DNA from: Clostridiales bacterium
GTDB lineage: Bacteria; Bacillota; Clostridia; Saccharofermentanales; Saccharofermentanaceae
Length of the DNA: 56,702 nt
Direction: 5' to 3'
Assembly (NCBI GenBank): GCA_017617525.1
Contig: JAFZWA010000063.1
Coordinates: 1-56,702 of the forward strand
Shown: piece after piece, positions 1 to 9,218 of the stretch
Position numbering within the stretch: the first letter of the stretch is position 1
Layout: the number at the start of each line of letters is the position of its first letter
Translations under genes and position numbers: made by a program
Notes under the pieces: model-generated
Databases searched by the model: none
The model's input: only the letters and a program-made list of their open reading frames with translations
What the model was told of the DNA's origin: nothing

Positions 1-1098
1 AATTTCCTTACGGTCATTCGCGTGCATCTGGAGGATACGTCCGATACGCTCTTTCTTACCCTTTGTGGCGTTGGAAACATAAGAACCGGATTCCAGAACG
101 CCGGAGTAGACACGGAAGAAGCAAAGCTTACCTACGAACGGGTCAGTCATGATCTTGAATGCAAGAGCAGCAAACGGGCCTTCGTCGGAAGCCGGACGCT
201 CTTCTTCCTCTTCTGTGTCAGGATTGATACCCTTGATTGCAGGGATATCAAGCGGGGACGGCATGTAGTCAACGATAGCGTCGAGCATCATCTGAACACC
301 CTTGTTTCTCAGGGATGTACCACAGATGACCGGGATGATGCGGCATTCGCAGGTTGCCTTACGAAGTGCAGCCTTCAGTTCATCAACGGTGATCTCTTCA
401 CCCTCGAGGAACTTCATGGTGAGCTCTTCATCGGACTCGGCGATGGCCTCGACCATCTCTTCACGCTTCTTGTTGACGAATTCGACCATATCAGCCGGAA
501 CCTCACGGTCCTCGTACTTCATACCGTCTTCACTTACATAGACCTCAGCACGGAGAGTCATCAGGTCGATAATACCTTCAAAGTTGTCTTCCTTACCGAT
601 CGGGATCTGAATGGCAACAGCGTTGCTCTTCAGACGGTCTTTGATCATGTCGATTACGTGGAAGAAATCCGCACCCAAGATATCCATCTTGTTGACGTAT
701 ACCATTCTCGGTACACCATAGTGCTCAGCCTGTCTCCAAACTGTTTCTGTCTGAGGTTCTACACCACCACGAGCGGACATTACTGTTACCGCACCGTCGA
801 GGACACGCAGGGAACGCTCAACTTCAACTGTGAAGTCAACGTGGCCAGGTGTGTCGATGATGTTGATACGGTGACCCTTCCACGGAGCTGTTGTAGCAGC
901 AGATGTGATCGTGATACCACGCTCCTGCTCCTGAACCATCCAGTCCATTGTAGCGGCACCTTCGTGAACCTCACCCATCTTACGGTTGATACCCGTATAG
1001 TACAGGATTCTCTCAGTAGTCGTTGTCTTACCAGCGTCGATGTGAGCCATGATACCGATATTTCTTGTGTTTTCGAGTGAATACTCTCTCTTGTTCAT
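1..1098 (-). CDS. fusA: Elongation factor G, N-terminal part (cut by window edge)
   Basis: Translation elongation factor G, the GTPase that drives ribosomal translocation. About 366 N-terminal residues are present; the rest lies beyond base 1. The start ATG (1096-1098) follows an AAGGAG site 9 bases upstream and gives [20 protein letters not shown]. The P-loop [12 protein letters not shown], the switch region [11 protein letters not shown], the G3 motif DTPGHVDF and the G4 motif NKMD are all visible in the expected order. It is the last visible gene of the rpsL-rpsG-fusA str operon, 24 bases after rpsG, and is presumably transcribed from the rpsL promoter. Nothing is unusual apart from truncation by the window edge. 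Confidence 0.97.
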   Translation of the reverse strand, partial: MNKREYSLENTRNIGIMAHIDAGKTTTTERILYYTGINRKMGEVHEGAATMDWMVQEQERGITITSAATTAPWKGHRINIIDTPGHVDFTVEVERSLRVLDGAVTVMSARGGVEPQTETVWRQAEHYGVPRMVYVNKMDILGADFFHVIDMIKDRLKSNAVAIQIPIGKEDNFEGIIDLMTLRAEVYVSEDGMKYEDREVPADMVEFVNKKREEMVEAIAESDEELTMKFLEGEEITVDELKAALRKATCECRIIPVICGTSLRNKGVQMMLDAIVDYMPSPLDIPAIKGINPDTEEEEERPASDEGPFAALAFKIMTDPFVGKLCFFRVYSGVLESGSYVSNATKGKKERIGRILQMHANDRKEI

Positions 1099-1122
1099 CG
1101 TGTCAAATGCTCCTTCATCAAC

Positions 1123-1623
<501 letters not shown>

Positions 1624-1752
1624 CTATTACTGAAACCATAGGTACTCACGTAAAAAATTAGTTCTTTTTGGACCGTGTCAGCGCCAGTAAACATGTCCCT
1701 TATATAGACAGTGTACTGATCACTTAATCTGTCCAACCGCAGGAATCAAGAA

Positions 1753-2181
1753 TTACTTCTTAACCTTAGCGGCCTTCGGCTTCTTCGCACCGTACTTCGA
1801 ACGGCCCTGCATACGATTTGCAACACCTGCTGTATCGAGAGTACCGCGAACGATGTGATAACGGACACCAGGAAGGTCCTTAACACGTCCGCCACGGATC
1901 AGAACAACGGAGTGCTCCTGCAGATTGTGTCCGATTCCCGGAATATATGCAGTTACTTCGTAGCCATTCGTAAGACGTACTCTTGCAACCTTTCTCAAAG
2001 CAGAGTTCGGCTTTTTCGGAGTTACGGTCTTAACAACTGTGCAAACACCACGCTTTTGTGGGGAAGAAACGTCTGTTTCCTGCTTGCGCAAGGTATTCAG
2101 TCCGCTCTGAAGAGCTTTAGAGGAAGACTTGTAAACTTTAGAAGTTCTTCCGGACTTTACCAATTGGTTGAACGTAGGCAT
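1753..2181 (-). CDS. rpsL: 30S ribosomal protein S12
   Basis: Small-subunit ribosomal protein S12, involved in decoding accuracy and the classic streptomycin-resistance locus. The frame is open to 2256, but the start at 2181 ([12 protein letters not shown]) is chosen because it matches the family N terminus and follows AAAGGAG with normal spacing. This gives 142 residues. The conserved [16 protein letters not shown] and the decoding loop with [12 protein letters not shown] are present. The Lys in TPKKPNS is wild type, so no streptomycin-resistance change is apparent. First gene of the str operon, with a clear promoter at 2260-2288. Confidence 0.97.
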   Translation of the reverse strand: MPTFNQLVKSGRTSKVYKSSSKALQSGLNTLRKQETDVSSPQKRGVCTVVKTVTPKKPNSALRKVARVRLTNGYEVTAYIPGIGHNLQEHSVVLIRGGRVKDLPGVRYHIVRGTLDTAGVANRMQGRSKYGAKKPKAAKVKK

Positions 2182-2259
2182 CAATACATCTCCTTTCATA
2201 ATTGTAGTGTCTCGGCAAAATCGGCGCACAAAAAGAAGCCCCGTTTTGTCGGGCAATTA

Positions 2260-2288
2260 AGTATAGCACCTGAATTTTGTCTTGTAAA
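2260..2288 (-). promoter_or_regulatory. Promoter of the rpsL-rpsG-fusA operon
   Basis: On the minus strand TTTACA (2283-2288) and TATACT (2260-2265) are separated by exactly 17 bases, a near-consensus sigma-A promoter. The leader then contains a short GC hairpin followed by TTCTTTTT (about 2232-2258), which might act as a weak attenuator, but the stem is only 4-5 bp. Confidence 0.7.
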
Positions 2289-2365
2289 CAAAGAATTTTA
2301 AAATCCCGCCTGTTTTTCGGGCTTCTTCGCGAAAAGCACCTGTGTCGGGCGCTTTTGCCGAAGAA

Positions 2366-2397
2366 AAAGGACTGCTCCGTGTCCGAAGCAGCCCTTT
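2366..2397 (-). terminator. Rho-independent terminator after the 2422-2940 lipoprotein gene
   Basis: The GC-rich inverted repeat AGGACTGCT / AGCAGCCCT closes a short loop. Read on the minus strand it is followed by CCTTTTTCTT. It separates the lipoprotein gene from the str operon promoter. Confidence 0.75.
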
Positions 2398-2421
2398 CTG
2401 AAAGATCATCTTAATCGCTTG

Positions 2422-2940
2422 TTACTCACCGTAACCAAAGGAATCAAGCACCTTGTTCAAGACTTTCTTGCCTGCCTTATCGGTAGTTGAGAAACAGATA
2501 AGAACCGTGTCCTCAGCCACGATACCGACTACGTAAGCTTCTTCAAAGTTTACGCCGGAGTCCTCATCGAACTCACCTTCCGCGGTGAACTTCCAGGAGT
2601 TCTTTGACATCTCGCCATCGAAGAGTTCGTCTTCCTCTAATTCCTCGAGATCGGTATAAGTATCGTTAAAGCACTGCTTCGCCATCGACTTGCTCTCAAA
2701 CTTGTAGTAAGAGATCAGAACAGACGTGTTTTTTCCGGAGCTGATATCTCTGTACATAGCTTCGTAGCACTCATCAGCATCCTTGTCCTTGCTCTTGTTG
2801 ACGATAAAGTCAGCTTTTTCAAGAGTCTTCTTGAACTCTTTTCCCGTAATCGCCTTCTTGGATGATCCGCCACAAGCGGCCAAAGAAAGAGCCATCGCGC
2901 CAACCAAAAGCAGCGCTGTCAGTTTCTTAATCGTTTTCAT
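2422..2940 (-). CDS. Small secreted lipoprotein of unknown function
   Basis: A 172-residue predicted lipoprotein. It has a basic N terminus, a hydrophobic signal stretch and the lipobox LAAC with Cys at about residue 23, so it should be lipid-anchored on the outer face of the membrane. The mature part is acidic and lysine-rich (KSKDKDADECYEAMYRDIS) and ends in a beta-rich stretch, AEDTVLICFSTTDKAGKK. I recognise no family. The start ATG follows AAGGAGAATGGGTT. It has its own promoter (2998-3026) overlapping the end of tyrS and its own terminator, so it is probably a single-gene unit. Confidence 0.8.
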   Translation of the reverse strand: MKTIKKLTALLLVGAMALSLAACGGSSKKAITGKEFKKTLEKADFIVNKSKDKDADECYEAMYRDISSGKNTSVLISYYKFESKSMAKQCFNDTYTDLEELEEDELFDGEMSKNSWKFTAEGEFDEDSGVNFEEAYVVGIVAEDTVLICFSTTDKAGKKVLNKVLDSFGYGE

Positions 2941-2997
2941 AACCCATTCTCCTTAAACACAATCGCATGTGCGCCGAAATGGCGTAAATCTAAGGAC

Positions 2998-3026
2998 ATT
3001 CTATCTTATTTCCTATGGTTATTCAA
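2998..3026 (-). promoter_or_regulatory. Promoter of the 2422-2940 lipoprotein gene
   Basis: Minus-strand TTGAAT (3021-3026), 17-base spacer, TAGAAT (2998-3003). The -35 box overlaps the tyrS stop codon, so the lipoprotein gene appears to have its own start although it lies just downstream of tyrS with no terminator between them. Confidence 0.65.
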
Positions 3027-4270
3027 CCGATAGTCAGACGGTGGTGGACCTTCTTGCCTTTTCTCAGGAAAGCCTCTCCGTTGGTGAAATCTTTCTCTGT
3101 CAGCATGTAGTAAACATCCTCGACGGCAACGTCATTGAGGTAGATACCCTTCTGCTGGATCATACGGCGGGCTTCACCCTTGGAAGGTGTGAGCTTGGTC
3201 TCAACGAGAAGATCCAGGAGAGAAAGTCCGTCACCGGAAAGACGATCTGCCGCGATAGCTGTTGTCGCCATATCATCAGAACGGCCGCCCTTTTCGAAAA
3301 GATCCTCTGCCTGCTTCTTAACTGCGAGCGCGGTCTCTTCGCCGTGAACGATCTTGGTGACTTCGAAAGCTAGTCTCTTCTTCGCCTCGTTGATCGCGGC
3401 GTCTGTGAGCTTACTGTATTCTTCGATCTCCTCGAGAGATACGAATGTCAGGAGCTTCAAGCACTTGATAACATCCGCGTCCTCTACGTTTCTCCAGTAC
3501 TGGTAGAAATCGAAAGGAGTTGTCTTATTCGGATCGAGCCATACGGCACCCTTTGCCGTCTTACCCATCTTCTTGCCTTCACTGTTGGTAAGAAGCGTAA
3601 ATGTAAGACCGAAAGCCTCGCCCTGTTCCTTGCGACGGATCAGTTCGACACCGCCCAAGATATTCGACCACTGGTCGTCACCGCCGAGCTCGAGCTGGCA
3701 GTTGTATTTCTGGTACAGGTACAGGAAGTCGTAGCTCTGCAGCAGCATGTAGTTGAACTCGAGGAAGGAAAGACCTCTCTCCAGACGCTGCTTGTAGCAC
3801 TCGAAAGTGAGCATGCGGTTAACGGAGAAGTGCGGTCCCACTTCTCTTAAGAACTCAATATAATTCAGTGGCAGGAGCCAGTCACCGTTGTTGACGATAA
3901 GTGCTTTTCCGTCGGAAAAGTCGACTACCTTACCCATCTGCTTCTTGAAGCACTCGACGTTGTGGTCGATCGTCTCACGTGTCAGCATCTGACGCATATC
4001 GGATCTTCCCGTCGGGTCACCGATCATGCCGGTACCGCCGCCCATCAGAGCAATCGGACGGTGTCCTGCTTTCTGCATGTGGCTCATGACCATCATCTGG
4101 ACGAAGTGGCCAACGTGCAGGCTGTCTGCTGTCGGGTCAAAGCCGATATAGAAGGTGACACCCGGCTTACTTAACAGATTGTAGATTTCTTCACGATGTG
4201 TGGTCTGAGCTACATAACCACGTGCCTCCAACACATCAAATACATTTTGGTACGTTTCTTCGGACATCAT
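3023..4270 (-). CDS. tyrS: Tyrosyl-tRNA synthetase
   Basis: Class I aminoacyl-tRNA synthetase that charges tRNA-Tyr. Its 415 residues are normal for bacterial TyrS. The HIGH-type motif appears as HVGH in [11 protein letters not shown], the tyrosine and ATP pocket contains GGDDQWSNI, and the KMSKS loop reads KMGKT. A C-terminal S4-like RNA-binding part (about residues 350-415) follows. Two ATGs are adjacent at the start; both follow AGGAGG. A promoter lies at 4317-4346 with a short, untypical leader. Unlike asnS in this window, no T-box element is visible upstream. Confidence 0.97.
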   Translation of the reverse strand: MMSEETYQNVFDVLEARGYVAQTTHREEIYNLLSKPGVTFYIGFDPTADSLHVGHFVQMMVMSHMQKAGHRPIALMGGGTGMIGDPTGRSDMRQMLTRETIDHNVECFKKQMGKVVDFSDGKALIVNNGDWLLPLNYIEFLREVGPHFSVNRMLTFECYKQRLERGLSFLEFNYMLLQSYDFLYLYQKYNCQLELGGDDQWSNILGGVELIRRKEQGEAFGLTFTLLTNSEGKKMGKTAKGAVWLDPNKTTPFDFYQYWRNVEDADVIKCLKLLTFVSLEEIEEYSKLTDAAINEAKKRLAFEVTKIVHGEETALAVKKQAEDLFEKGGRSDDMATTAIAADRLSGDGLSLLDLLVETKLTPSKGEARRMIQQKGIYLNDVAVEDVYYMLTEKDFTNGEAFLRKGKKVHHRLTIG

Positions 4271-4316
4271 TATTTCCTCCTATATATATTTTCTTGCCTT
4301 TAGACAGGCAACGCCT

Positions 4317-4346
4317 ATTCTATTCCCAATATGAGGGTAAAGTCAA
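4317..4346 (-). promoter_or_regulatory. Promoter of tyrS
   Basis: Minus-strand TTGACT (4341-4346), 18-base spacer, TAGAAT (4317-4322). The roughly 40-base leader contains the hairpin TTGCC-N8-GGCAA before the ribosome site. There is no T-box core. Confidence 0.65.
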
Positions 4347-4465
4347 CAAGTTCGAAGTTGAATCACGTTTTCAAAACATTTACCAAATCACGCTTATATC
4401 ATATTGTTTTTCCGCGAGATTCCGACCTATCCTTAACCCACATTTAGGAAACGGAGGTCCTTCTC

Positions 4466-5194
4466 ATGTCTTCTTCTCGAAAAGCACCTGTCTTCATCCT
4501 CTTCTTCTGGATCACCGCCGTCATCGCGATCTTCGGCTTCGTACTCTTCCACCAGACCCGAAAGGAGTCAGGAGAGAATGCGCGCGAAGAGCAGATCGGT
4601 CGGATGGCCGAAGAGATCCGGGAAGGATCGGAGTCTTTTCTTGTAAATGTCGATTCCTTACCCGTTTCGGGAGAGGAAGATGAAGTTCCCGGCTATGCCG
4701 GCAGGGCACTCGTGAACGGATCCGACGATCTCGTAACAGATGCTTCGTCAGGCGCAGACAGATCCTCCGGAAACTCAGCATACACGCTCACCTCCTACGG
4801 AACGATCAGCATCCCTTCCATCGATCTCGAACTTCCCGTCTGGGATGGCGCCGGAATCGTCGAGCTCCGCTACGGCGCGGGGCGCATGCCCCTTTCCTGT
4901 GATGCGGGATGCACCGGCAATCTAGTGATCTTCGGCCACCGTATGCGCCGGTATGGTTCGATCTTTAACCGTCTGGACGAAGTTACCATGGGCGATTCCG
5001 TTACCATCTCAAGAAGCGGATCTTCCCATACTTACATTGTCGATCAGGTGGTCACCATTGATCCGTCGGAGATCTCCCGCTATATCCGGATGGAGGAAGA
5101 GGGCGATGCTTGCCGTATCACCCTCATCACCTGTACACCCGTCGGAGTCGGTACCCAAAGGCTTCTTGTCATCGGACACCTTCAGAAGTCTTAA
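4466..5194 (+). CDS. Sortase (class C/D type transpeptidase)
   Basis: Membrane-anchored cysteine transpeptidase that joins surface proteins to the cell wall or to each other. A 242-residue protein with one N-terminal membrane segment (about residues 8-28), an acidic linker, and a sortase beta-barrel from about residue 107. All three catalytic residues are visible: His158 in VIFGHRM, Cys223 in TLITCTP and Arg232 in GTQRLLV. The ATG follows CGGAGG. It is convergent with, and overlaps by 4 bases, the adhesin gene on the other strand, which suggests a functional pair. The class is uncertain: the TLITC-P motif fits classes C and D. An AAAAGCAC word lies in codons 5-7. Confidence 0.88.
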   Translation: MSSSRKAPVFILFFWITAVIAIFGFVLFHQTRKESGENAREEQIGRMAEEIREGSESFLVNVDSLPVSGEEDEVPGYAGRALVNGSDDLVTDASSGADRSSGNSAYTLTSYGTISIPSIDLELPVWDGAGIVELRYGAGRMPLSCDAGCTGNLVIFGHRMRRYGSIFNRLDEVTMGDSVTISRSGSSHTYIVDQVVTIDPSEISRYIRMEEEGDACRITLITCTPVGVGTQRLLVIGHLQKS

Positions 5195-8100
5195 CGCTTC
5201 TTCCTGCGTCTTCTGTTTTCTTTAAGTTCAACAAACGCCAGTGAAAAGAGAGCGATGGCAGATGCTCCGAAGATCCCGCACGCGCCGATCCCGAGGATCA
5301 GATCTCTTTCCGATGTCTTCATGGAATCGTAAAGTCTCGTGACTCCGAGCACCTCTCCGTTTTCGACACTGACCGGCATGACTTCGCTGTCGTTCCTGTA
5401 TCCTTCCGGAGCTTCTACTTCGAAGATCTCGTAGTCTCCTGCCGGAAGTCCGCGGATCTCGAATCTGCCAAACATCTCCGAACCCGCCTCATCGTTTGTG
5501 TAAAGGACTTGTGTTGCCTCCGGATCGTTTTCTTCGCACATCACATATCCCATCAGTGCCTGGTCCCATCGGAACCACAGGACTTTTCCGTCCTTATTCC
5601 TGACAGAAACGCCGCAGTGTCCGAGAAGCTCACCATCCGCGGATGATCGTTTCTCCACCTCGAGCACTGACAGATCGTTAAAGAGGATCTCCACCTGCTC
5701 GCAAGGTTCTTCTTCTATCTCCGAATACTTCGTGATCACGATTTCCTTATCCGGAGCCAGTGCATATCGCGCGTCGGTACTGATCTCGTGAAGGACGATC
5801 GTCTCTCCATACGGGAACGCATTCTTGCTTACCGCTTCTCCGTTTTCATCCGTCACCAGTTTTTCGATCAGTCTTCCGTCGAAAGTCAGGATCTCAAATT
5901 CCACATCCTTCATCGGAAGCTCTGTGTCCGATGCAAGTTTGACGATCCTAAGATTCGCGCGAGAGATCTCGTTAACGACCTTCTTTCCGATCGGGAACGA
6001 ATACCTGTCTTCGCAAAGGACATATCCTAAAGGCGCGGCAATCTCCCTGGTGTAGTATTTCCCTTCGTTCGGATAGTCGAGATCTGACGTGATCTGTCCA
6101 TTCTCATCCGAAACGACCACTTCGATCAGCTCGTCTTTTTCGATCAGGACATCTCCTTTTGAAGAAAAGATCGGTTCCTCGGCATAGATCCCGAAAACAG
6201 CACCGAGAAGTACTTTTTCTGAAGGAACATATGTGGACGTCTCGTCGTCAAAAGTATATTCTCGTCCGAGTTTTTCGAACTGCAGCTTGTTCTTCTCTCG
6301 TTCATTGGAGACGCTTTTCTTACAGCGGATCACTTTCTCAGACATGTCCGTCCTTGTGTCTTTGACTTCGAAGATGACGGGGTCGCTGCTTAAGACATAG
6401 CCTTGCGGCGCCTCGCATTCCACAAAGCGGAAAGAAGATGAAGCTGTTTTCACGTTTAGAGAAAGACCCGTTATCTCTATCTTTCCGTCCGCGTCAGTCG
6501 TGAACTTGCCGAGGTAAGTGTCTTTCTTTAAAGGTGTTTCCTTAGTTCCGTCACCGTCTTTGTCATAGCACTTATATGGCGCAAAAGTCTTTCCGTCCGA
6601 AGAAATCACGACGCTTCCTTCCGGATACTTCGCGGGATCCATCAGTGTGATGTCTCTTTCGAAATCCAGGATGTCTTCATTGCAGTACACCTCAAAGACC
6701 GCGTCAGAAAGCGGCTCTTCCGAGTATACGAAATCGTATCCCGAAAGGTCTTCGTATCCTGCCGCTCTCTTGGAGACACCGGTCAGTTTCTCACCTGTTT
6801 TTTGAAGCACTAGCGTGACCTTCACCTCTTCGTCAGAAAAAGGAACTGCCTTCAGATCGGCGTTCGGTCCGACACCGACAAAAGTCTCACCCTTTTTCAC
6901 CTCGATCTCGACAGGTTCATTCGAAAGAACAAAGCCGGATGGTGCTTTTGTCTCGGAAATATAGTAGGTGCCTACAGGAAGTCCGAGCTTTTCCAGATCC
7001 GCCGTGCCGTCTTCTTTCGTAGTAAAAGTATCGTTGCCGTCCCAGTCGGAGAGAACATTGCCCGCGCTGTCCAGGATCTGAAACTCCACTCCTTGAGCAG
7101 GTACGATCTCGCCGGTCTCTTTATTGATCTTTCGAAGCCGGATCTTCAGTTCATACCGCCGGTTCGTAAGCTGTAAAGTCGTTTCCGGAGTTCCGGCGCT
7201 TGCGGTTCCTCTTATCTGCACGATCTGATCAGCGCAGACATATGTAGTCTTCGTCGCCTCCGACTCGATCTGATGAACCATGTAATCGCCGTATGGAAGG
7301 TTCTTTGACTTAGCGCGTCCCGCGGCATCCGTGGTCAGAAGATCGCGATAGGCAGGTGGCGCACTGTCGTAAGAAGTATAGTTTTTATTCCATACCTGAA
7401 AGACTGCTCCCGCTTCCGGTGTAAGATCGGCAAAAGAAGCGTTTGTGTATTCGTCATAGCCGGTTTCTATCCTTTTTTCGATCGCGAAACATCCGGCCAT
7501 CATGTCATCAGTGAATGTGAAAGTGCGTGAACCGGCCTTCGCATCTACGGTGAAAAACGCGGGATTCGGAGACATCACTTTTGTTCCCTCCGGCACGCTC
7601 GTCTGTGTAATCGAGTAGGTTCCGGACGGAAGTTCAGGCGCCTGTCCCGTCGCACGATCTACGATCTTTCCTTGCGAATCGGAAACGCACTCGAACGCGA
7701 GTCCGTCTGCTTTCGCGCTGTCAAAACTCGCGTAATCCGAAGAATATATCTTAAAGACCGCGCCGGTTTCCGGCACCGTTATGCTCTCAAACACCGATAC
7801 CTTCCTCATATCCGTTAACGTCGTAGGCGCCGTCCATGTTGTATCGGAGCCTTCGAAAGTCATAGCCGAACTTTGATGCCAGCCAACATATGTCTGCTTA
7901 GTTTTTCCGGATGCGGTAAGTGACGAATCAAAGAAGTATCCGTACATCTGTTGCGGCTGTTCGTTTCCGCTGTTACTAACTGTCATGACCTGCACCCCAA
8001 ATGTTCTTCCGCCGCTCACTTTTTTCAATTCTCCGAAGCTGCCTTCTATCTGAAAAGAACTGCCCGAAGCATATACCGGCGAAGTCCCTGCCTGCGAAGT

Positions 8101-8931
8101 ATATTCCCCGTCAGCGCCCTTTATGAAGACCTTGCCTCCCGTGATCTGTGAGAATCGGAAAGTTCCGCCCGTTGCACCCGTTTTCGTTTCACGCACATAG
8201 ACCGTAAATGTCGCCTTGTATTTTTTCGTCGACGCGTCAAAACGCACTTCCGAAACATCCTTGACCTCGGCTCTGTAATTCGGCGTATAGGCACCTGCTT
8301 TAGACGGACGTCCCGCAGAATCGTAGACCGACCACAGTCGTTTGGCTTCCGCCAGGATCTTCTTTGCGGTCGGTCCGCTTCCCTGTCCGTCGACAAAAGA
8401 ATTCAGATCGATCCCCTTAAAATATGTCTGCGCGGAGCTCCCCAGAGTTCCCTGATAAAGATAGACCAGATGCCAGATCAGGAGCTGTTTGACGTAGTAA
8501 TGAATGTGGGGATACCCATTGATCGTATCCGCGATCGAAAAAGAGGACGAATCCATTTCGATCACATACTGAATCTTCCCGAGAAGCGAAGCGGCGCCGG
8601 AATCGTTCATGGCAGCAGATGTTATACTTCCGTTTTCCGGTGTCGGCGCGCCCGCCATAACGCAGTAGACCGGTCGTGTCGAACCGGTTGTCGTCTCCGC
8701 GAAAAGATACTCCAGTTTCTTGGAAGTTACCTCCCCGTTCACCGTGTGATAAAGTTCAAAATACTCATTGTCGTGATGGACCTTGCTGTTGTTTTCCGGA
8801 AGCGGATCTGCCGCCAAAACCGTCCTCGCGAAAAGGATCGACGGGAACGCCGAAGCTAAGAAAGCAACGAGGATCAGAAAAGCCGCAAACCGCCTGTTGT
8901 CAATTGTTTGTCGTGTTTTCTCTCTGGACAT
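5191..8931 (-). CDS. Surface adhesin with thioester domain and SpaA/Cna-B repeats
   Basis: A 1246-residue secreted surface protein. Residues 1-41 form a signal peptide. Residues about 60-215 resemble a thioester adhesion domain: Cys90 in VYCVMAG and Gln149 in VKQLLIW sit where the Cys-Gln internal thioester is expected. From about residue 380 to 1190 there are six or seven Cna-B/SpaA-like beta modules, with hallmarks such as YYISETKAPSGF, TGAVFKIY and YEIFEVEAPEGY. The C terminus has a hydrophobic segment and an RRRRKKR tail, but I see no LPxTG motif in front of it. It may be anchored through a divergent sorting motif or simply by the membrane segment. The start follows AAGGAG. Confidence 0.87.
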   Translation of the reverse strand: MSREKTRQTIDNRRFAAFLILVAFLASAFPSILFARTVLAADPLPENNSKVHHDNEYFELYHTVNGEVTSKKLEYLFAETTTGSTRPVYCVMAGAPTPENGSITSAAMNDSGAASLLGKIQYVIEMDSSSFSIADTINGYPHIHYYVKQLLIWHLVYLYQGTLGSSAQTYFKGIDLNSFVDGQGSGPTAKKILAEAKRLWSVYDSAGRPSKAGAYTPNYRAEVKDVSEVRFDASTKKYKATFTVYVRETKTGATGGTFRFSQITGGKVFIKGADGEYTSQAGTSPVYASGSSFQIEGSFGELKKVSGGRTFGVQVMTVSNSGNEQPQQMYGYFFDSSLTASGKTKQTYVGWHQSSAMTFEGSDTTWTAPTTLTDMRKVSVFESITVPETGAVFKIYSSDYASFDSAKADGLAFECVSDSQGKIVDRATGQAPELPSGTYSITQTSVPEGTKVMSPNPAFFTVDAKAGSRTFTFTDDMMAGCFAIEKRIETGYDEYTNASFADLTPEAGAVFQVWNKNYTSYDSAPPAYRDLLTTDAAGRAKSKNLPYGDYMVHQIESEATKTTYVCADQIVQIRGTASAGTPETTLQLTNRRYELKIRLRKINKETGEIVPAQGVEFQILDSAGNVLSDWDGNDTFTTKEDGTADLEKLGLPVGTYYISETKAPSGFVLSNEPVEIEVKKGETFVGVGPNADLKAVPFSDEEVKVTLVLQKTGEKLTGVSKRAAGYEDLSGYDFVYSEEPLSDAVFEVYCNEDILDFERDITLMDPAKYPEGSVVISSDGKTFAPYKCYDKDGDGTKETPLKKDTYLGKFTTDADGKIEITGLSLNVKTASSSFRFVECEAPQGYVLSSDPVIFEVKDTRTDMSEKVIRCKKSVSNEREKNKLQFEKLGREYTFDDETSTYVPSEKVLLGAVFGIYAEEPIFSSKGDVLIEKDELIEVVVSDENGQITSDLDYPNEGKYYTREIAAPLGYVLCEDRYSFPIGKKVVNEISRANLRIVKLASDTELPMKDVEFEILTFDGRLIEKLVTDENGEAVSKNAFPYGETIVLHEISTDARYALAPDKEIVITKYSEIEEEPCEQVEILFNDLSVLEVEKRSSADGELLGHCGVSVRNKDGKVLWFRWDQALMGYVMCEENDPEATQVLYTNDEAGSEMFGRFEIRGLPAGDYEIFEVEAPEGYRNDSEVMPVSVENGEVLGVTRLYDSMKTSERDLILGIGACGIFGASAIALFSLAFVELKENRRRRKKR

Positions 8932-8997
8932 GATGTCTTCTCCTTAAGAAAGTATTTTTCGGTGTGCCCGTATATTACTTTCGAAGGGAAAAGCAAA

Positions 8998-9026
8998 ACA
9001 ATATTTTATATGAGTAGTTTTGTAAA
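8998..9026 (-). promoter_or_regulatory. Promoter of the thioester adhesin gene
   Basis: Minus-strand TTTACA (9021-9026), 17-base spacer, TATTGT (8998-9003). A second possible pair, TTGTTT (8996-9001) and TAATAT (8972-8977) with an 18-base spacer, overlaps it. Which one is used cannot be told from sequence. Confidence 0.5.
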
Positions 9027-9043
9027 CATTTCAGAAAAATGAA

Positions 9044-9073
9044 AAGCACCCGCCTGTTTCCAAGCGGGTGCTT
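9044..9073 (-). terminator. Terminator after the Ig-repeat protein and small peptide genes
   Basis: Perfect 10-bp inverted repeat AAGCACCCGC (9044-9053) / GCGGGTGCTT (9064-9073). On the minus strand it is followed by TTCATTTTTCTG. The left arm contains a copy of the recurrent AAAAGCAC word. Confidence 0.85.
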
Positions 9074-9099
9074 CGATGTTACTTGCAACTGTTCTTTGA

Positions 9100-9198
9100 T
9101 CAGAATGTCATTTCCGGAAGATCGTGACTGGAGTCAGTAATGATATCTGTCTCTTCAAATTCGATCACTTCGATTTCCAGTTCTTCATATTCTTTCAT
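9100..9198 (-). CDS. 32-residue acidic peptide gene behind the Ig-repeat protein
   Basis: A short frame with a strong ribosome site (GGAGGAAG, 7 bases before the ATG) placed 20 bases after the stop of the 1435-residue Ig-repeat gene and before the shared terminator. The product is MKEYEELEIEVIEFEETDII followed by TDSSHDLPEMTF. It is very acidic, has no Cys and no signal peptide. The layout, an acidic leader-like N terminus (EIEVIEFEETDIITDS) and a short Ser/Asp-rich C-terminal tail, resembles small precursor-like peptides common in Clostridia, but I do not know a function. Cotranscription with the surface protein is inferred from spacing. It is too short for most gene callers. Confidence 0.6.
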   Translation of the reverse strand: MKEYEELEIEVIEFEETDIITDSSHDLPEMTF

Positions 9199-9218
9199 AT
9201 CAAAACTTCCTCCACACC

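Noticed and set aside
2232..2258. Hairpin followed by TTCTTTTT in the rpsL leader as a transcription attenuator
   Set aside because: The stem is only 4-5 bp; too weak to claim, though worth a transcript check.
4271..4340. T-box in front of tyrS
   Set aside because: The leader is only about 40 bases and has no GGTACCGCG core or specifier stem.
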